A DNA stretch of 64,000 nucleotides from Spirosoma sordidisoli (GTDB taxonomy: Bacteria > Bacteroidota > Bacteroidia > Cytophagales > Spirosomataceae): the NCBI RefSeq assembly GCF_004138325.1, contig NZ_SBLB01000003.1, forward strand, positions 658,718 through 722,717, written 5' to 3'. Position 1 is the stretch's first letter. Every line of letters starts with the position of its first letter. The notes beneath the pieces are model-generated. The model saw only the letters and a program-made list of their open reading frames with translations. It was not told the DNA's origin and made no database searches. This document shows, one piece after another, positions 34,127-43,357 of this stretch. The translations under genes and the position numbers were made by a program.

Positions 34127-34942
34127 ATGAACAAACTAGCTACCCTGCTGGCCGTGGCGTTACTCGTCTGTCTGGCCGCCACCTTCTATGCCTGTAACGA
34201 TCATCAGGCTGCTCCGCCCGACGCCAGAATTGAGCTGGTAGCCACCCTGAGTGGGGCCGCCGAACGGCCAGTCTCGGTAACAACAGCCGCCACTGGCTCG
34301 TTCGTTGGCGTGCTTGATCGCTCGACCCGGGTGCTCAGCTATACCGTTACCTACACCGGTTTGCGGCCAACCATGGGCCATTTGCACCGCATCACGCCCA
34401 ACTCAGCGGTTGGCAACGGACCGGTTGAGATCCCCTTTACTACCCTCGATTCGCCTATTATTGGTACGACAACCCTGGCAACGACCAGCCGAGTCGATAG
34501 CCTGATCAACGGATTCTATTACGCCAACCTCCATACGGTAGCCTACCCCGCCGGTGAGATCCGAGGTAACATTCGGCCTAAAGGGATAATTCGGCTAAAA
34601 GCCACACTCAACGGAGCGTCGGAAAAACCCACGCCCGTTACGTCATCGGGTACGGGGACCTTTACGGGGCTGGTCGATCCGGTTACCCGGGTGCTCAGCT
34701 ATACCGTTACCTATTCGGGCCTGACGCCGGTTATGGGGCACCTGCACCGCATTACCCCCTACTCGACCATTGGTAATGGGCCCGTTGAGATTCCTTTCAC
34801 CAGTTTGAGCTCACCCATCTCCGGCACTACGACCCTGGCAACGCCTGGCCGGGTCGACAGTCTGCTGAACGGATTTTACTATGCCAACCTCCATACCGCA
34901 GCCTACCCGGCTGGTGAGATTCGGGGCGACATCAAGCCATAG
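34127..34942 (+). CDS. Exported protein with two tandem CHRD domains
   Basis: 271 residues. A signal peptide with a possible lipobox (FYAC) precedes two near-identical CHRD domains (about 38-150 and 158-271). Each has RVLSYTVTYSGL or RVLSYTVTYTGL, MGHLHRITP, GNGPVEIPFT, NGFYYANLHT and AYPAGEIRG. CHRD domains are named from chordin and occur in many bacterial secreted proteins; their bacterial role is not settled. The repeats have a 360-base (120-codon) period and remain very alike in DNA sequence, which points to a fairly recent internal duplication. A strong terminator follows, so the gene is monocistronic. Confidence 0.92.
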   Translation: MNKLATLLAVALLVCLAATFYACNDHQAAPPDARIELVATLSGAAERPVSVTTAATGSFVGVLDRSTRVLSYTVTYTGLRPTMGHLHRITPNSAVGNGPVEIPFTTLDSPIIGTTTLATTSRVDSLINGFYYANLHTVAYPAGEIRGNIRPKGIIRLKATLNGASEKPTPVTSSGTGTFTGLVDPVTRVLSYTVTYSGLTPVMGHLHRITPYSTIGNGPVEIPFTSLSSPISGTTTLATPGRVDSLLNGFYYANLHTAAYPAGEIRGDIKP

Positions 34943-34958
34943 ACGGACTACAGCCCGT

Positions 34959-35001
34959 CCCAAAAAAGGGTATCCTATAGTATGGGATACCCTTTTTTGG
35001 G
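34959..35001 (+). terminator. Terminator of the CHRD gene
   Basis: Perfect 17-base inverted repeat (34959-34975 with 34985-35001) with a nine-base loop and six T in the 3' arm, 17 bases after the stop codon. Confidence 0.9.
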
Positions 35002-35200
35002 CCCCTCCGGGTTCAACCAGGCAACCGATCAGGAGCTATTTAGCCCGAATCAGGCATGTATTTTGGTAGTAACTAAAACAAAGTAATTAAACGTTGATTT
35101 ATACACGCCTTACGACCCAGTAAACGAACGTTGACCAACCGTATGGCGTTATAAAAGGGAGCCATTCTCCGATCTTTTCCCGCCGTACGCATTTTGTGCA

Positions 35201-35234
35201 TTTGCATAAGTCAATTTGTTTGCGCCTATATTTG
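35201..35234 (+). promoter_or_regulatory. Putative topA promoter
   Basis: TTTG (35201-35204) and TATATTTG (35227-35234), an exact TAnnTTTG, separated by 22 bases, slightly longer than the usual 19-21. The leader would be about 120 bases. Confidence 0.45.
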
Positions 35235-35358
35235 GCTCGACCTGCATAAGGTCAGCCAGTATGGACGTCGGCCAGATTGACCCGGTCTGGACTGAAATGC
35301 TGATGTAATCTACCGCGGGATAAATGTCCCGGAGCCATTATCAACCTGAACACACAAC

Positions 35359-38028
35359 ATGTCGAAGAACTTAGTCATTGTGGAGTCGCCAGCGAAGGCC
35401 AAGACCATTGAAGGCTACTTAGGCAAAGACTTTACCGTGAAGTCGAGCTTCGGCCACGTCCGTGATCTGCCCAAAGACGGACTGGCCGTCGATGTCGCGA
35501 ACGGATTCCGGCCCTCGTACGAAATATCGCCCGACAAGAAAAAACTGGTGAGTGAACTGAAATCGCTGGCTAAGTCGGCCGAAGAGGTATGGCTGGCAAC
35601 GGACGATGACCGCGAGGGCGAAGCTATCTCCTGGCATCTGAAAGAAGCCCTCGGCCTGCGCGACAACACCAAACGCATCGTTTTTCGGGAAATCACCAAA
35701 AACGCGATCCTGAACGCCATCCAGTCGCCCCGTACCATCGACGTCGATCTGGTGAATGCTCAGCAGGCCCGGCGTGTGCTGGACCGGCTGGTTGGTTACG
35801 AACTTTCGCCCGTTTTATGGCGCAAGATCAAAGGTGGACAGAGTTTATCGGCCGGGCGTGTGCAATCGGTTGCGTTGCGGCTCGTCGTAGAGCGCGAGCG
35901 CGAAATCGATGCCCACTCGTCGAAATCGTCGTTTAAAGTTACGGCCCAGTTCATTGTCGACGGCAATAAGGTACTGAACGCTGAGCTGCCGAAGAACTTC
36001 CCCACCGCCGGCGATGCCCGGGCATTCCTGGATGCCTGCATTGGCGCTTCATTTACGATCCGGAACCTGGAGACCAAGCCCGCCAAGAAGTCGCCCGCGC
36101 CCCCCTTTACGACCTCTACCCTGCAACAGGAAGCGTCGCGTAAACTGGGCTACTCGGTAGACCGAACCATGCGCATCGCGCAGAATCTGTACGAAGCCGG
36201 TAAGATTTCCTACATGCGTACCGACTCGACCAGCCTCTCGCAGGAAGCCATCGGCAAAGCGAAAGCCGAAATTGAAAGCGAATTCGGCGACAAGTACGTG
36301 CAGACCCGGCAGTTCAAAACCAAAAACGAGTCGGCCCAGGAAGCCCACGAAGCCATTCGGCCCACGAACTTCAACGACCGCAACGCCGGCGCCGACCGCG
36401 ATCAGAAACGACTCTACGAACTGATCTGGAAACGCGCCATTGCCTCGCAGATGGCCGACGCCCAGCTGGAGCGCACCACCGTGACGATTGCCATTGGTTT
36501 TGCCAATGGCCAGTCAGTTTCGGTACAGGCTAACCTGGACGACAGCCCGTTCGATGCGCCCGTTGCCAGCGGCAAATCGAACTCGGCCGGCTTCCCTAAA
36601 GAACTGGTTGCGCAGGGTGAGGTCATCAAGTTCGACGGCTTTCTGCGGGTATATATGGAATCGAAAGATGACGAGGATGATGAAGATGCCAAAGGCATGC
36701 TCCCGCCCCTCCGCATCGGACAGGACCTGACCCTCGGTCAGATGAAAGCTACCGAGAAGTTTACCCGGCCGCAGCCCCGCTACGCCGAAGCCTCGCTGGT
36801 GAAGAAACTCGAAGAAATGGGCATTGGCCGTCCTTCCACCTATGCGCCAACCATATCAACGATTATCAACCGCGGCTATGTTGTCAAGCAGGATAAGCCC
36901 GGCCAGGAGCGTAAGTACGTCGAATACACCCTGCAGCAGAATCAGATCAGCGAGACGAGCGGAAAGGAAACGTTCGGTTCCGAAAAAGCCAAGCTCTTCC
37001 CGACCAACACGGGCATTGTAGTAAATGATTTTCTGGTCGAGTACTTCCCGGACATTGTCGATTACAAATTCACGGCTACGGTCGAGAAAGAGTTCGATGA
37101 AATTGCCGATGGTAAGGTTAACTGGCAAACCATGCTTGGCGACTTCTACGTTGATTTCCACAAGAACATTGAAGATATACAGGGTTCATCGGGCGTGTCG
37201 TTCAAAACCGGCGAACGCGTGCTGGGCGCAGATCCGGCTACCGGCAAACCCGTTTCGGCCCGACTGGGCAAATACGGGGCCTACGTGCAGATCGGTGAAG
37301 CCAGCGACGAAGAGAAGCCCCGCTATGCCAACCTGCGCGACGGCCAGCTGATCGAAACCATTACCCTCGACGAGGCCATGAACCTCTTCGCCCTTCCCCG
37401 TGAGGTTGGTTTCTTCGAAGACCAGGCCATGACCATCGGTATCGGCAAGTTTGGCCCCTACGTTAAGCACGACGGCAAATACGTATCGCTCACCCGCGAC
37501 GACGACCCTTATACGATCTCAGCCGAACGGGCTATTGAGCTGATTCAGCAGAAACGGGCCGAGTCGGTCAGCGAATCGCTGGGCGAGTTTGAGGGCACAC
37601 TGGTTACCACGGGCAAAGGCCGGTTTGGTCCGTACGTGAAGCACCTCGACAAATACATTTCCATCCCGCGCAATGAGTCGCTGGCCGAGCTCAGCCTGGA
37701 GCGGGCTATCGAGCTCATCCAGCAGAAGCGGCAGGCAGAAGCCAACAAGTACATAAAAGAGTTTGCCGAGCGGCCCGAGATCAAGATTGTAAACGGTCAG
37801 TACGGCCCTTATCTGGCCGTGGGCAAACGAAACGTACGCATCCCGAAGGATGTAGACGCGGCCTCGCTGACCCTGGAAGACTGTTTGAAACTGGCCGGCG
37901 AGGGCGAAGAGTCCGCCGGTAAACCGACGGCGAAAAAGGCAGGATCAACCGGTAAAACCAAGGCTACAGCCAAAGCGCCGACGGCGAAAAAAACGACGGT
38001 CAAGAAGCCATCGGCCAAGTCTAAATAA
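35359..38028 (+). CDS. topA: DNA topoisomerase I (type IA)
   Basis: 889 residues. The Toprim domain starts NLVIVESPAKAKTIEGYLG and has the acidic DDDREGEA motif. The active-site tyrosine lies in SYMRTDSTSLS (Y285). MGIGRPSTYAPTIS follows. Instead of zinc fingers, the C-terminus has repeats of the Toprim-C type (GKFGPYVKHDGKY, GRFGPYVKHLDKY, GQYGPYLAVGKR), then a Lys/Ala/Thr-rich basic tail of about 35 residues that probably binds DNA non-specifically. The enzyme relaxes negative supercoils. It is a housekeeping gene with its own promoter and terminator. Confidence 0.98.
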   Translation: MSKNLVIVESPAKAKTIEGYLGKDFTVKSSFGHVRDLPKDGLAVDVANGFRPSYEISPDKKKLVSELKSLAKSAEEVWLATDDDREGEAISWHLKEALGLRDNTKRIVFREITKNAILNAIQSPRTIDVDLVNAQQARRVLDRLVGYELSPVLWRKIKGGQSLSAGRVQSVALRLVVEREREIDAHSSKSSFKVTAQFIVDGNKVLNAELPKNFPTAGDARAFLDACIGASFTIRNLETKPAKKSPAPPFTTSTLQQEASRKLGYSVDRTMRIAQNLYEAGKISYMRTDSTSLSQEAIGKAKAEIESEFGDKYVQTRQFKTKNESAQEAHEAIRPTNFNDRNAGADRDQKRLYELIWKRAIASQMADAQLERTTVTIAIGFANGQSVSVQANLDDSPFDAPVASGKSNSAGFPKELVAQGEVIKFDGFLRVYMESKDDEDDEDAKGMLPPLRIGQDLTLGQMKATEKFTRPQPRYAEASLVKKLEEMGIGRPSTYAPTISTIINRGYVVKQDKPGQERKYVEYTLQQNQISETSGKETFGSEKAKLFPTNTGIVVNDFLVEYFPDIVDYKFTATVEKEFDEIADGKVNWQTMLGDFYVDFHKNIEDIQGSSGVSFKTGERVLGADPATGKPVSARLGKYGAYVQIGEASDEEKPRYANLRDGQLIETITLDEAMNLFALPREVGFFEDQAMTIGIGKFGPYVKHDGKYVSLTRDDDPYTISAERAIELIQQKRAESVSESLGEFEGTLVTTGKGRFGPYVKHLDKYISIPRNESLAELSLERAIELIQQKRQAEANKYIKEFAERPEIKIVNGQYGPYLAVGKRNVRIPKDVDAASLTLEDCLKLAGEGEESAGKPTAKKAGSTGKTKATAKAPTAKKTTVKKPSAKSK

Positions 38029-38052
38029 GCCAACGAAAATGGCTAGCCTCAC

Positions 38053-38090
38053 CCCCCCATCCAGACCATCTGGATGGGGGGTTGCTTTTT
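38053..38090 (+). terminator. topA terminator
   Basis: 13-base perfect stem (38053-38065 with 38069-38081) closed by a three-base loop and followed by ttgcttttt. Confidence 0.88.
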
Positions 38091-38142
38091 CATACGGTCG
38101 ATCGTGCTTACCTTGCCCGTTCATTCTTGCCCCATCTTCCGT

Positions 38143-40419
38143 ATGAAGTACCTGATTGGTCTGTTACTCCTCTCTTTTGCAGCTATCGGTCAACAACCCG
38201 AAAACCAGTATAACCTCATTCCGTTTCCAGCCCGTTTTGCCGGTCAGGATGGCCAGTTTTCCATTACCAGCACCACCCGTGTGGTTACCGCGCCCGGTAC
38301 CGATGCGGGCGTACGGGCCGTAGCCCAGACCTTTGCGAGTCAGGTCAAAGCAGCCAATGGACCCACCCTTACCCTGGCGGCTGCCAGCCCGGCCCTGGCC
38401 AAAGGCGCGCATATTTTCCTGACCATCAACAAAAAGTTAACCCTGGGCGACGAGGGCTACAAACTGACCGTAGCACCGGGTAAAGTAACTGCCGAAGCCG
38501 CAACTCCACGGGGCCTGTTCTACGCCACCCAGACCCTGCGGCAACTCCTGACGGACAACCGACTGCCCGCCTGCCAGATTACCGATAAACCACGCTTCGG
38601 CCATCGGGGTCTGATGCTGGACGTCAGCCGCCATTTTATGCCGGTATCGTTCGTGAAGAAGTTCATCGATCTGATGGCCATGCATAAACAGAACACCTTC
38701 CACTGGCACCTGACCGACGATCAGGGCTGGCGGATCGAGATTAAGAAATACCCGAAGCTGACCCAGATCGGCAGCCAGCGCCCCGAAACCCTCGTTGGTC
38801 AGTTTTACCAGAACTACCCCATGCAGTACGACGGCAAACCGCATGGCGGGTTCTACACGCAGAACGACATTCGGGAGGTAGTCCGGTACGCGCAGAGCCG
38901 CTTCATCACGATCGTTCCCGAAATCGAGATGCCGGGTCACGCGCGGGCCGCTCTGGCTGCCTATCCCGAGCTGGGCTGCGAACCCACCAAAGCCTATACG
39001 GTGGCTACCCACTGGGGTGTCTTCGACGACGTATTTTGCCCGTCGGAGAAAACGTTTACTTTTTTGCAGGACGTACTGACCGAAGTTGTGGCTCTCTTTC
39101 CGGGTAAGTACATACACGTAGGAGGTGACGAGTGCCCGAAAACGGCCTGGAAACAAAGCGCGTTCTGCCAGGAGCTTATGAAGAAGAATAAGCTCAGAGA
39201 CGAAAACGAACTGCAGAGCTACTTCATCCGGCGGATGGAGAAATTCCTGAACAGCAAAGGCCGGAGTATCATTGGCTGGGACGAAATTCTGGAGGGCGGT
39301 GTCGCCCCCAACGCAACGATCATGAGCTGGCGCGGTACAGCGGGTGGCATCGCTGCTGCCAAACAGAAGCATACGGTCATCATGACCCCTACCGATAACT
39401 GCTACCTGGATTATTACCAGGGCAACCCCGCCACCGAACCCCTAGCCATTGGCGGCTACCTGCCCCTCGATAAGGTCTATGCCTACGAACCCATGCCCGC
39501 TGAGCTAACGGCCGAGCAGCAGAAGTATATTCTGGGTGTGCAGGGTAATATCTGGACCGAGTACATGCCAACCCCGGAGTCGGTCGAGTATATGGTCTGG
39601 CCCCGGGCGCTGGCGCTGGCCGAGATCGGCTGGATGCCCGCTGGCCCGCGCAACTTCGAGGACTTTGCGATGCGGCTAAAGAATCACCTTCCCAAACTGG
39701 ACGCCAGCCGGGTCAACTACGCCAAACGACTGTTCGATATATCGGCGCAAACGCAGGCCAATGAGCAGGGGCAGGTTCAGGTGAAGTTAACCAAGCTCGA
39801 TGCCGACAGCCGCATTTTCTTTACGACCAATGGCAAAGAACCCAGCGAGAAGAGCAGCGAATACAGCGGCCCTATCACCCTGACCAAGACAACAACCCTG
39901 CGCGCTATCACCCAGACGGGGGGCCGGCTCACCCAAACCTTCACCCTGCATAAGGCTAAGAATAAGCCTTACACCTACGCCACTGCTCCGCAGGGCGATG
40001 CTACCGCCAACAACCTGAAACTGACCGATGGCGTACGGGGCGAAACACCCCGCGACCGGCGCCAGTGGGTCAGTGTCTACGGCACCGACCTGGACCTGAC
40101 GCTGGATCTGGGCGAGGTTACGAGTGTCTCGAAAGTGTCGCTCAATTTCCTGAAGATCATTCTGGAAGGAGGCTTCCCGCCGACCTCCGTAGAGGTGGCT
40201 CTCTCGCGCGATGGGCAGGACTTCAAAGAGGCTATTGCCCAACCCGTAACCTACGAGTTGAACGGCCCCTGGTCGATCCTGCCTGTGGTGGCCGATTTCC
40301 GGACGGGTCGGGCTCGTTACGTGCGTATACGCGCTAAAAACGCCGGTGTCTGCCCAGCCGGGCACCCCAGTGAAGGCAAAAAAACCTGGTTTGCCACCGA
40401 CGAAATCGTGGTCGAATAG
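38143..40419 (+). CDS. GH20 beta-N-acetylhexosaminidase, exported
   Basis: 758 residues from ATG 38143, which gives a clean signal peptide MKYLIGLLLLSFAAIGQ; the in-frame ATG 69 bases upstream does not. A GH20b beta domain (about 22-140) precedes the catalytic barrel. The barrel has GLMLDVSRHFMP, FHWHLTDDQGWRIEI, EIEMPGHARAALAAYP and the catalytic pair in HVGGDECPKTAW (D329-E330). The C-terminus carries a chitobiase-type beta domain (RIFFTTNGKEPSEKS) and an F5/8-like sugar-binding region. It removes terminal beta-linked GlcNAc or GalNAc by substrate-assisted catalysis, in the periplasm or at the surface. Confidence 0.96.
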   Translation: MKYLIGLLLLSFAAIGQQPENQYNLIPFPARFAGQDGQFSITSTTRVVTAPGTDAGVRAVAQTFASQVKAANGPTLTLAAASPALAKGAHIFLTINKKLTLGDEGYKLTVAPGKVTAEAATPRGLFYATQTLRQLLTDNRLPACQITDKPRFGHRGLMLDVSRHFMPVSFVKKFIDLMAMHKQNTFHWHLTDDQGWRIEIKKYPKLTQIGSQRPETLVGQFYQNYPMQYDGKPHGGFYTQNDIREVVRYAQSRFITIVPEIEMPGHARAALAAYPELGCEPTKAYTVATHWGVFDDVFCPSEKTFTFLQDVLTEVVALFPGKYIHVGGDECPKTAWKQSAFCQELMKKNKLRDENELQSYFIRRMEKFLNSKGRSIIGWDEILEGGVAPNATIMSWRGTAGGIAAAKQKHTVIMTPTDNCYLDYYQGNPATEPLAIGGYLPLDKVYAYEPMPAELTAEQQKYILGVQGNIWTEYMPTPESVEYMVWPRALALAEIGWMPAGPRNFEDFAMRLKNHLPKLDASRVNYAKRLFDISAQTQANEQGQVQVKLTKLDADSRIFFTTNGKEPSEKSSEYSGPITLTKTTTLRAITQTGGRLTQTFTLHKAKNKPYTYATAPQGDATANNLKLTDGVRGETPRDRRQWVSVYGTDLDLTLDLGEVTSVSKVSLNFLKIILEGGFPPTSVEVALSRDGQDFKEAIAQPVTYELNGPWSILPVVADFRTGRARYVRIRAKNAGVCPAGHPSEGKKTWFATDEIVVE

Positions 40420-40434
40420 GTATCTTTAAGGAGC

Positions 40435-40477
40435 CAAGCAGCCGGGTAAAATCCAACCTGCTCCGCCCGGCTGCTTG
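40435..40477 (+). terminator. Terminator of the hexosaminidase gene
   Basis: Perfect 12-base stem (40435-40446 with 40466-40477) with a 19-base loop. The tail ccttatttc is only weakly T-rich. It ends nine bases before the sirtuin ATG. Confidence 0.6.
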
Positions 40478-40486
40478 CCTTATTTC

Positions 40487-41188
40487 ATGGACACACGCAA
40501 AAAGATTGTTGTTTTGTCGGGGGCGGGGGTCAGCGCCGAAAGCGGTATCCCCACGTTCCGGGCGTCGGATGGGCTGTGGGAAAACCACCGGATCGAAGAC
40601 GTAGCCACCCCCGATGCCTGGCGCCGAAACCGGGCCTTGGTTCAGGATTTTTATAACCAGCGCCGGAAACAGGCCCTCCAGGTTCAACCCAATGCGGGCC
40701 ATTATGCGCTGGTCAGGCTGGAGGAGCAGTACGACGTTACCATCGTTACGCAGAACGTTGACAACCTGCACGAAAAAGCCGGTTCATCTACCGTTGTACA
40801 CCTGCACGGCGAACTGTTCAAAGCCCGATCCACCGTCGATGAATCGCTCGTTTATTCGATGGACGGCTGGGAGCTCAAAGAAGGCGATCTTTGTGAGAAA
40901 GGCTCTCAGCTGAGGCCGCATATCGTCTGGTTCGGGGAGGCCGTACCGATGATGGACATGGCCATGGATATTGCCGGGGAGGCAGACATTTTTATTGTGG
41001 TCGGTACCTCCCTGAACGTTTATCCGGCCGCTGGCCTGGTCTATGGTGTACGGAAGGGCGTTCCTGTTTACGTGGTCGACCCACACACACCCAGTATGCG
41101 CAAAACGCCGGAGGTAACCTTTATTCAGGAGCCCGCAACGGTGGGGCTGACTCAGCTAGCCGACCAGCTGCTGTCGGGCACGACGTAA
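40487..41188 (+). CDS. cobB: Sirtuin-family NAD-dependent protein deacylase
   Basis: 233 residues from ATG 40487. NAD-binding GAGVSAESGIPTFRASDGLW is at the N-terminus. TQNVDNLHEKAG and the catalytic histidine in VHLHGELFKAR follow, then LRPHIVWFGEAVP and VVGTSLNVYPAAGLV. Sirtuins remove acyl groups from lysine and yield nicotinamide and O-acyl-ADP-ribose. The zinc-binding part, which normally has two Cys pairs, holds only one cysteine (DLCEKGSQ), so the zinc site seems lost. It probably belongs to the class III/Sir5-like group. Confidence 0.93.
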   Translation: MDTRKKIVVLSGAGVSAESGIPTFRASDGLWENHRIEDVATPDAWRRNRALVQDFYNQRRKQALQVQPNAGHYALVRLEEQYDVTIVTQNVDNLHEKAGSSTVVHLHGELFKARSTVDESLVYSMDGWELKEGDLCEKGSQLRPHIVWFGEAVPMMDMAMDIAGEADIFIVVGTSLNVYPAAGLVYGVRKGVPVYVVDPHTPSMRKTPEVTFIQEPATVGLTQLADQLLSGTT

Positions 41189-41238
41189 ACAGTATCAGCC
41201 AAACCGGGTTCATCAGAAACGCTCAACGTTTCTGTTCC

Positions 41239-41958
41239 ATGACATCCCAATCTGACGAGACAACCAAAACCCTGGACGCCCACCAGCGGCTCAATGAGTT
41301 CTACGGGGTTCAGGCTATCTATGGCCGGGCAGACCCGATGCATGAACTCGTCGGCACCATCCTGTCGCACCGGACTACCCACCATAACGAAGTGGTAGCC
41401 TATCGAACCCTGCGCGAGCGGTTTCCAAGCTGGGAGTCTGTGCGGGATGCGCCCTTGCCGGACCTGATCGACGCCATCAAAACGGCTAATTATCCCGAGG
41501 TTAAAGCCCCGTATATTCAGAATCTGCTGGCTCACCTCATCCGCGAAACCGGTGTGGCCAACATCGACTTTCTGCGCGACCTGTCTACCGACGAGGCCAT
41601 GAAATGGCTAACCGACCTGCCGGGTATCGGGCTGAAAACGGCCACCCTCTTGCTGCTGTTCAACTTTCAGAAACCGGTACTGCCCGTTGATACCCACGTC
41701 CATCGGGTAACCCAGCGACTCGGTCTGATCGGTCCTAAAGTCAGCGCCGAAAAAGCCCATACGCTCCTGCTGGAACGCCTGCCTGCCGATCCTCTCGTCT
41801 TGTTCAACTTCCACAAACACTTCTACTGGCATGGCCAGCGGGTGTGTACCTGGTACAATCCCCGCTGTGGCGAATGCGTCCTTCGCGACCAGTGTGTTTA
41901 CTTCCAGTCTGGCCTGACCCTGGCTCTCAGCAGCACACCCAGCCGTAAAAACAAATAG
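41239..41958 (+). CDS. Endonuclease III-like DNA glycosylase (HhH-GPD, 4Fe-4S)
   Basis: 239 residues. The helix-hairpin-helix LTDLPGIGLKTATLLLLF contains the catalytic lysine position, and LPVDTHVHRVTQRLGL the catalytic aspartate. The C-terminal cluster is C-x6-C-x2-C-x5-C (CTWYNPRCGECVLRDQC). Such enzymes excise oxidised pyrimidines and nick the abasic site. Many Bacteroidota have a second, more canonical nth, so this may be a divergent paralogue and I leave the symbol blank. It lies 50 bases after the sirtuin gene and may be co-transcribed with it. Confidence 0.9.
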   Translation: MTSQSDETTKTLDAHQRLNEFYGVQAIYGRADPMHELVGTILSHRTTHHNEVVAYRTLRERFPSWESVRDAPLPDLIDAIKTANYPEVKAPYIQNLLAHLIRETGVANIDFLRDLSTDEAMKWLTDLPGIGLKTATLLLLFNFQKPVLPVDTHVHRVTQRLGLIGPKVSAEKAHTLLLERLPADPLVLFNFHKHFYWHGQRVCTWYNPRCGECVLRDQCVYFQSGLTLALSSTPSRKNK

Positions 41959-41986
41959 CCGCCGTACCAGCAACTGGCACGACGGC
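41958..41986. terminator. Imperfect hairpin between convergent genes
   Basis: 13-base arms (41958-41970 and 41974-41986) with two mismatches around a three-base loop. No T-tract on either side. Confidence 0.4.
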
Positions 41987-42008
41987 AACAAGGAAGGAAC
42001 GAGCCAGA

Positions 42009-42719
42009 TCAGGAGTTGGCTCCGTATTTCTTTTCGTAAAATGACTTTGACTGATCGACCCAGTTGTCGCGTTCGATGCGGCCGGGGAAGAACTCGATGA
42101 TTTCGTTTACCTGATCGATGTCTTCCTTGGTGAAGTTGGCCACCTGCCGGAACGTGTAGATACCGAGGCTGTGTAATTTACGCTCCAGAAATGGACCTAC
42201 GCCCACGATGTCCTTCAGGTCATCAGCTTCGGCGGCTGTAGCCCGACCGATCCGGTCGAAGTTCAGTTCACCGGCGCGGGCCGCAATCCGGCTCAGCACG
42301 GCCACTTCCGAGTTCTCGGCTACTGCGCCGGCATCGGTACCGGCCAGCCCAACGGCCTCGGCCTCCCGGGTAGCGACGACCGGTACCAGCGGATCGGCAT
42401 CGATTGGGTCCGGGGTCGTATCGAAACTCAGGGCCGGCTCGAGCGGGTCGGCGTGAACATAGGTAGGCGGTACCTCCGCTACGGGCGCGGGCCGGGCGGG
42501 CACGGAAGCAGCCGGCATCCGTCCCGAGGTCGACATAAACTTGGTCCGGCGGCATTCGTCCAGCTCGGCTTCTTTGTTTGTGAGTGCGGTCCGCAGTGTC
42601 CGGATGCGGCCGGCCAGGATCAACCGTCCCAGCAACCAGCCAACCAGCGCGGCAAACGCCAGCAGCAACAGTATTTCGGCTATGGCAACCGGGCGACTCA
42701 ATGGATCTAATCCAAACAT
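42009..42719 (-). CDS. Membrane-anchored protein with C-terminal helix-hairpin-helix domain (paralogue A)
   Basis: 236 residues. An N-terminal transmembrane helix (about 12-35, EILLLLAFAALVGWLLGRLI) is followed by a short coiled stretch and a Pro/Ala/Asp-rich linker. The last 75 residues form a helix-hairpin-helix domain: DDLKDIVGVGPFLERKL, YTFRQVANFTKEDIDQVNEI and FPGRIERDNWVDQ. This domain type occurs at the C-terminus of some NuoE and L21-like proteins, usually with unknown role. It is a paralogue of the next gene upstream (42796-43287), which shares the anchor and C-terminal domain but has a much shorter linker. The two arose by tandem duplication. Confidence 0.85.
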   Translation of the reverse strand: MFGLDPLSRPVAIAEILLLLAFAALVGWLLGRLILAGRIRTLRTALTNKEAELDECRRTKFMSTSGRMPAASVPARPAPVAEVPPTYVHADPLEPALSFDTTPDPIDADPLVPVVATREAEAVGLAGTDAGAVAENSEVAVLSRIAARAGELNFDRIGRATAAEADDLKDIVGVGPFLERKLHSLGIYTFRQVANFTKEDIDQVNEIIEFFPGRIERDNWVDQSKSFYEKKYGANS

Positions 42720-42795
42720 GATTTTGTCTGTTTTTAGGTTTCAGTATTCGGTACGTAGGACCTCATGAAGGCCTACCTGTGCATCAAATCGCGTT

Positions 42796-43287
42796 TTATT
42801 GTTTTTTAATCAGGTCCGTTGCCTGCCCCACCCAGTTGTCACGCTCGATACGACCCGGGAAGAACTCGATCACATCGTTTACCTGATCGATATCTTCCCG
42901 GTTGAAGTTAGCAATCTGCCGAAACGTGTAGATGCCCACAGCGTGCAGCTTTTTCTCCAGAAAAGGCCCAATACCAACAATGATTTTCAGATCGTCGGCT
43001 TCGTCTAAAGAGGCCAGGCCAATCCGGTTAAAATTCAGCTCACCCGCACGGGCTGCTATCCGATTCAGCACGATGGCTTCCTCGGTGCTGCTACTGGCCG
43101 ACGCCGTGGGCATGCGCTGACAGTCATCAACGGCCCGTTCGGTTGTAGCCAGCTCGCTTTCGAGCTGACGGACCGTACTCTTCCGCGATACATAACCAAT
43201 GATAAAACCCAGCATTCCGGCCACAAACAGCATTATCCACTGCTGCATCTGGGCCTCGGGCAGGTTGAGGGGGTTCATGTCAAACAT
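42796..43287 (-). CDS. Membrane-anchored protein with C-terminal helix-hairpin-helix domain (paralogue B)
   Basis: 163 residues; Met4 is an alternative start. A single transmembrane helix (about 16-34, WIMLFVAGMLGFIIGYV) is followed by a short coiled coil (STVRQLESELATTERAVDDC). The HhH domain reads DDLKIIVGIGPFLEKKL, YTFRQIANFNREDIDQVNDV and FPGRIERDNWVGQ. It is nearly identical in this part to paralogue A, 76 bases downstream. The domain would face the cytoplasm. Nucleic-acid binding is possible but untested. Confidence 0.86.
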   Translation of the reverse strand: MFDMNPLNLPEAQMQQWIMLFVAGMLGFIIGYVSRKSTVRQLESELATTERAVDDCQRMPTASASSSTEEAIVLNRIAARAGELNFNRIGLASLDEADDLKIIVGIGPFLEKKLHAVGIYTFRQIANFNREDIDQVNDVIEFFPGRIERDNWVGQATDLIKKQ

Positions 43288-43315
43288 ACGACTGTTGGAG
43301 TTAAAAGTACGACTG

Positions 43316-43339
43316 CGGGCCGACCGGCTGGTCGGCCCG
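43316..43339 (-). terminator. Terminator of the OmpA-family gene
   Basis: Perfect 10-base GC-rich stem with a four-base loop, 18 bases after the stop. On the minus strand it is followed by a short T-run (acttttaac). Confidence 0.6.
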
Positions 43340-43357
43340 AGCAGATGAGAGGATGTA

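Larger units (their letters stand above)
34943..35358. other. Intergenic region upstream of topA
   Basis: 416 bases holding the CHRD terminator (34959-35001) and the topA promoter region. From 35050 to 35240 it is noticeably more AT-rich. No coding frame is convincing. Confidence 0.5.
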
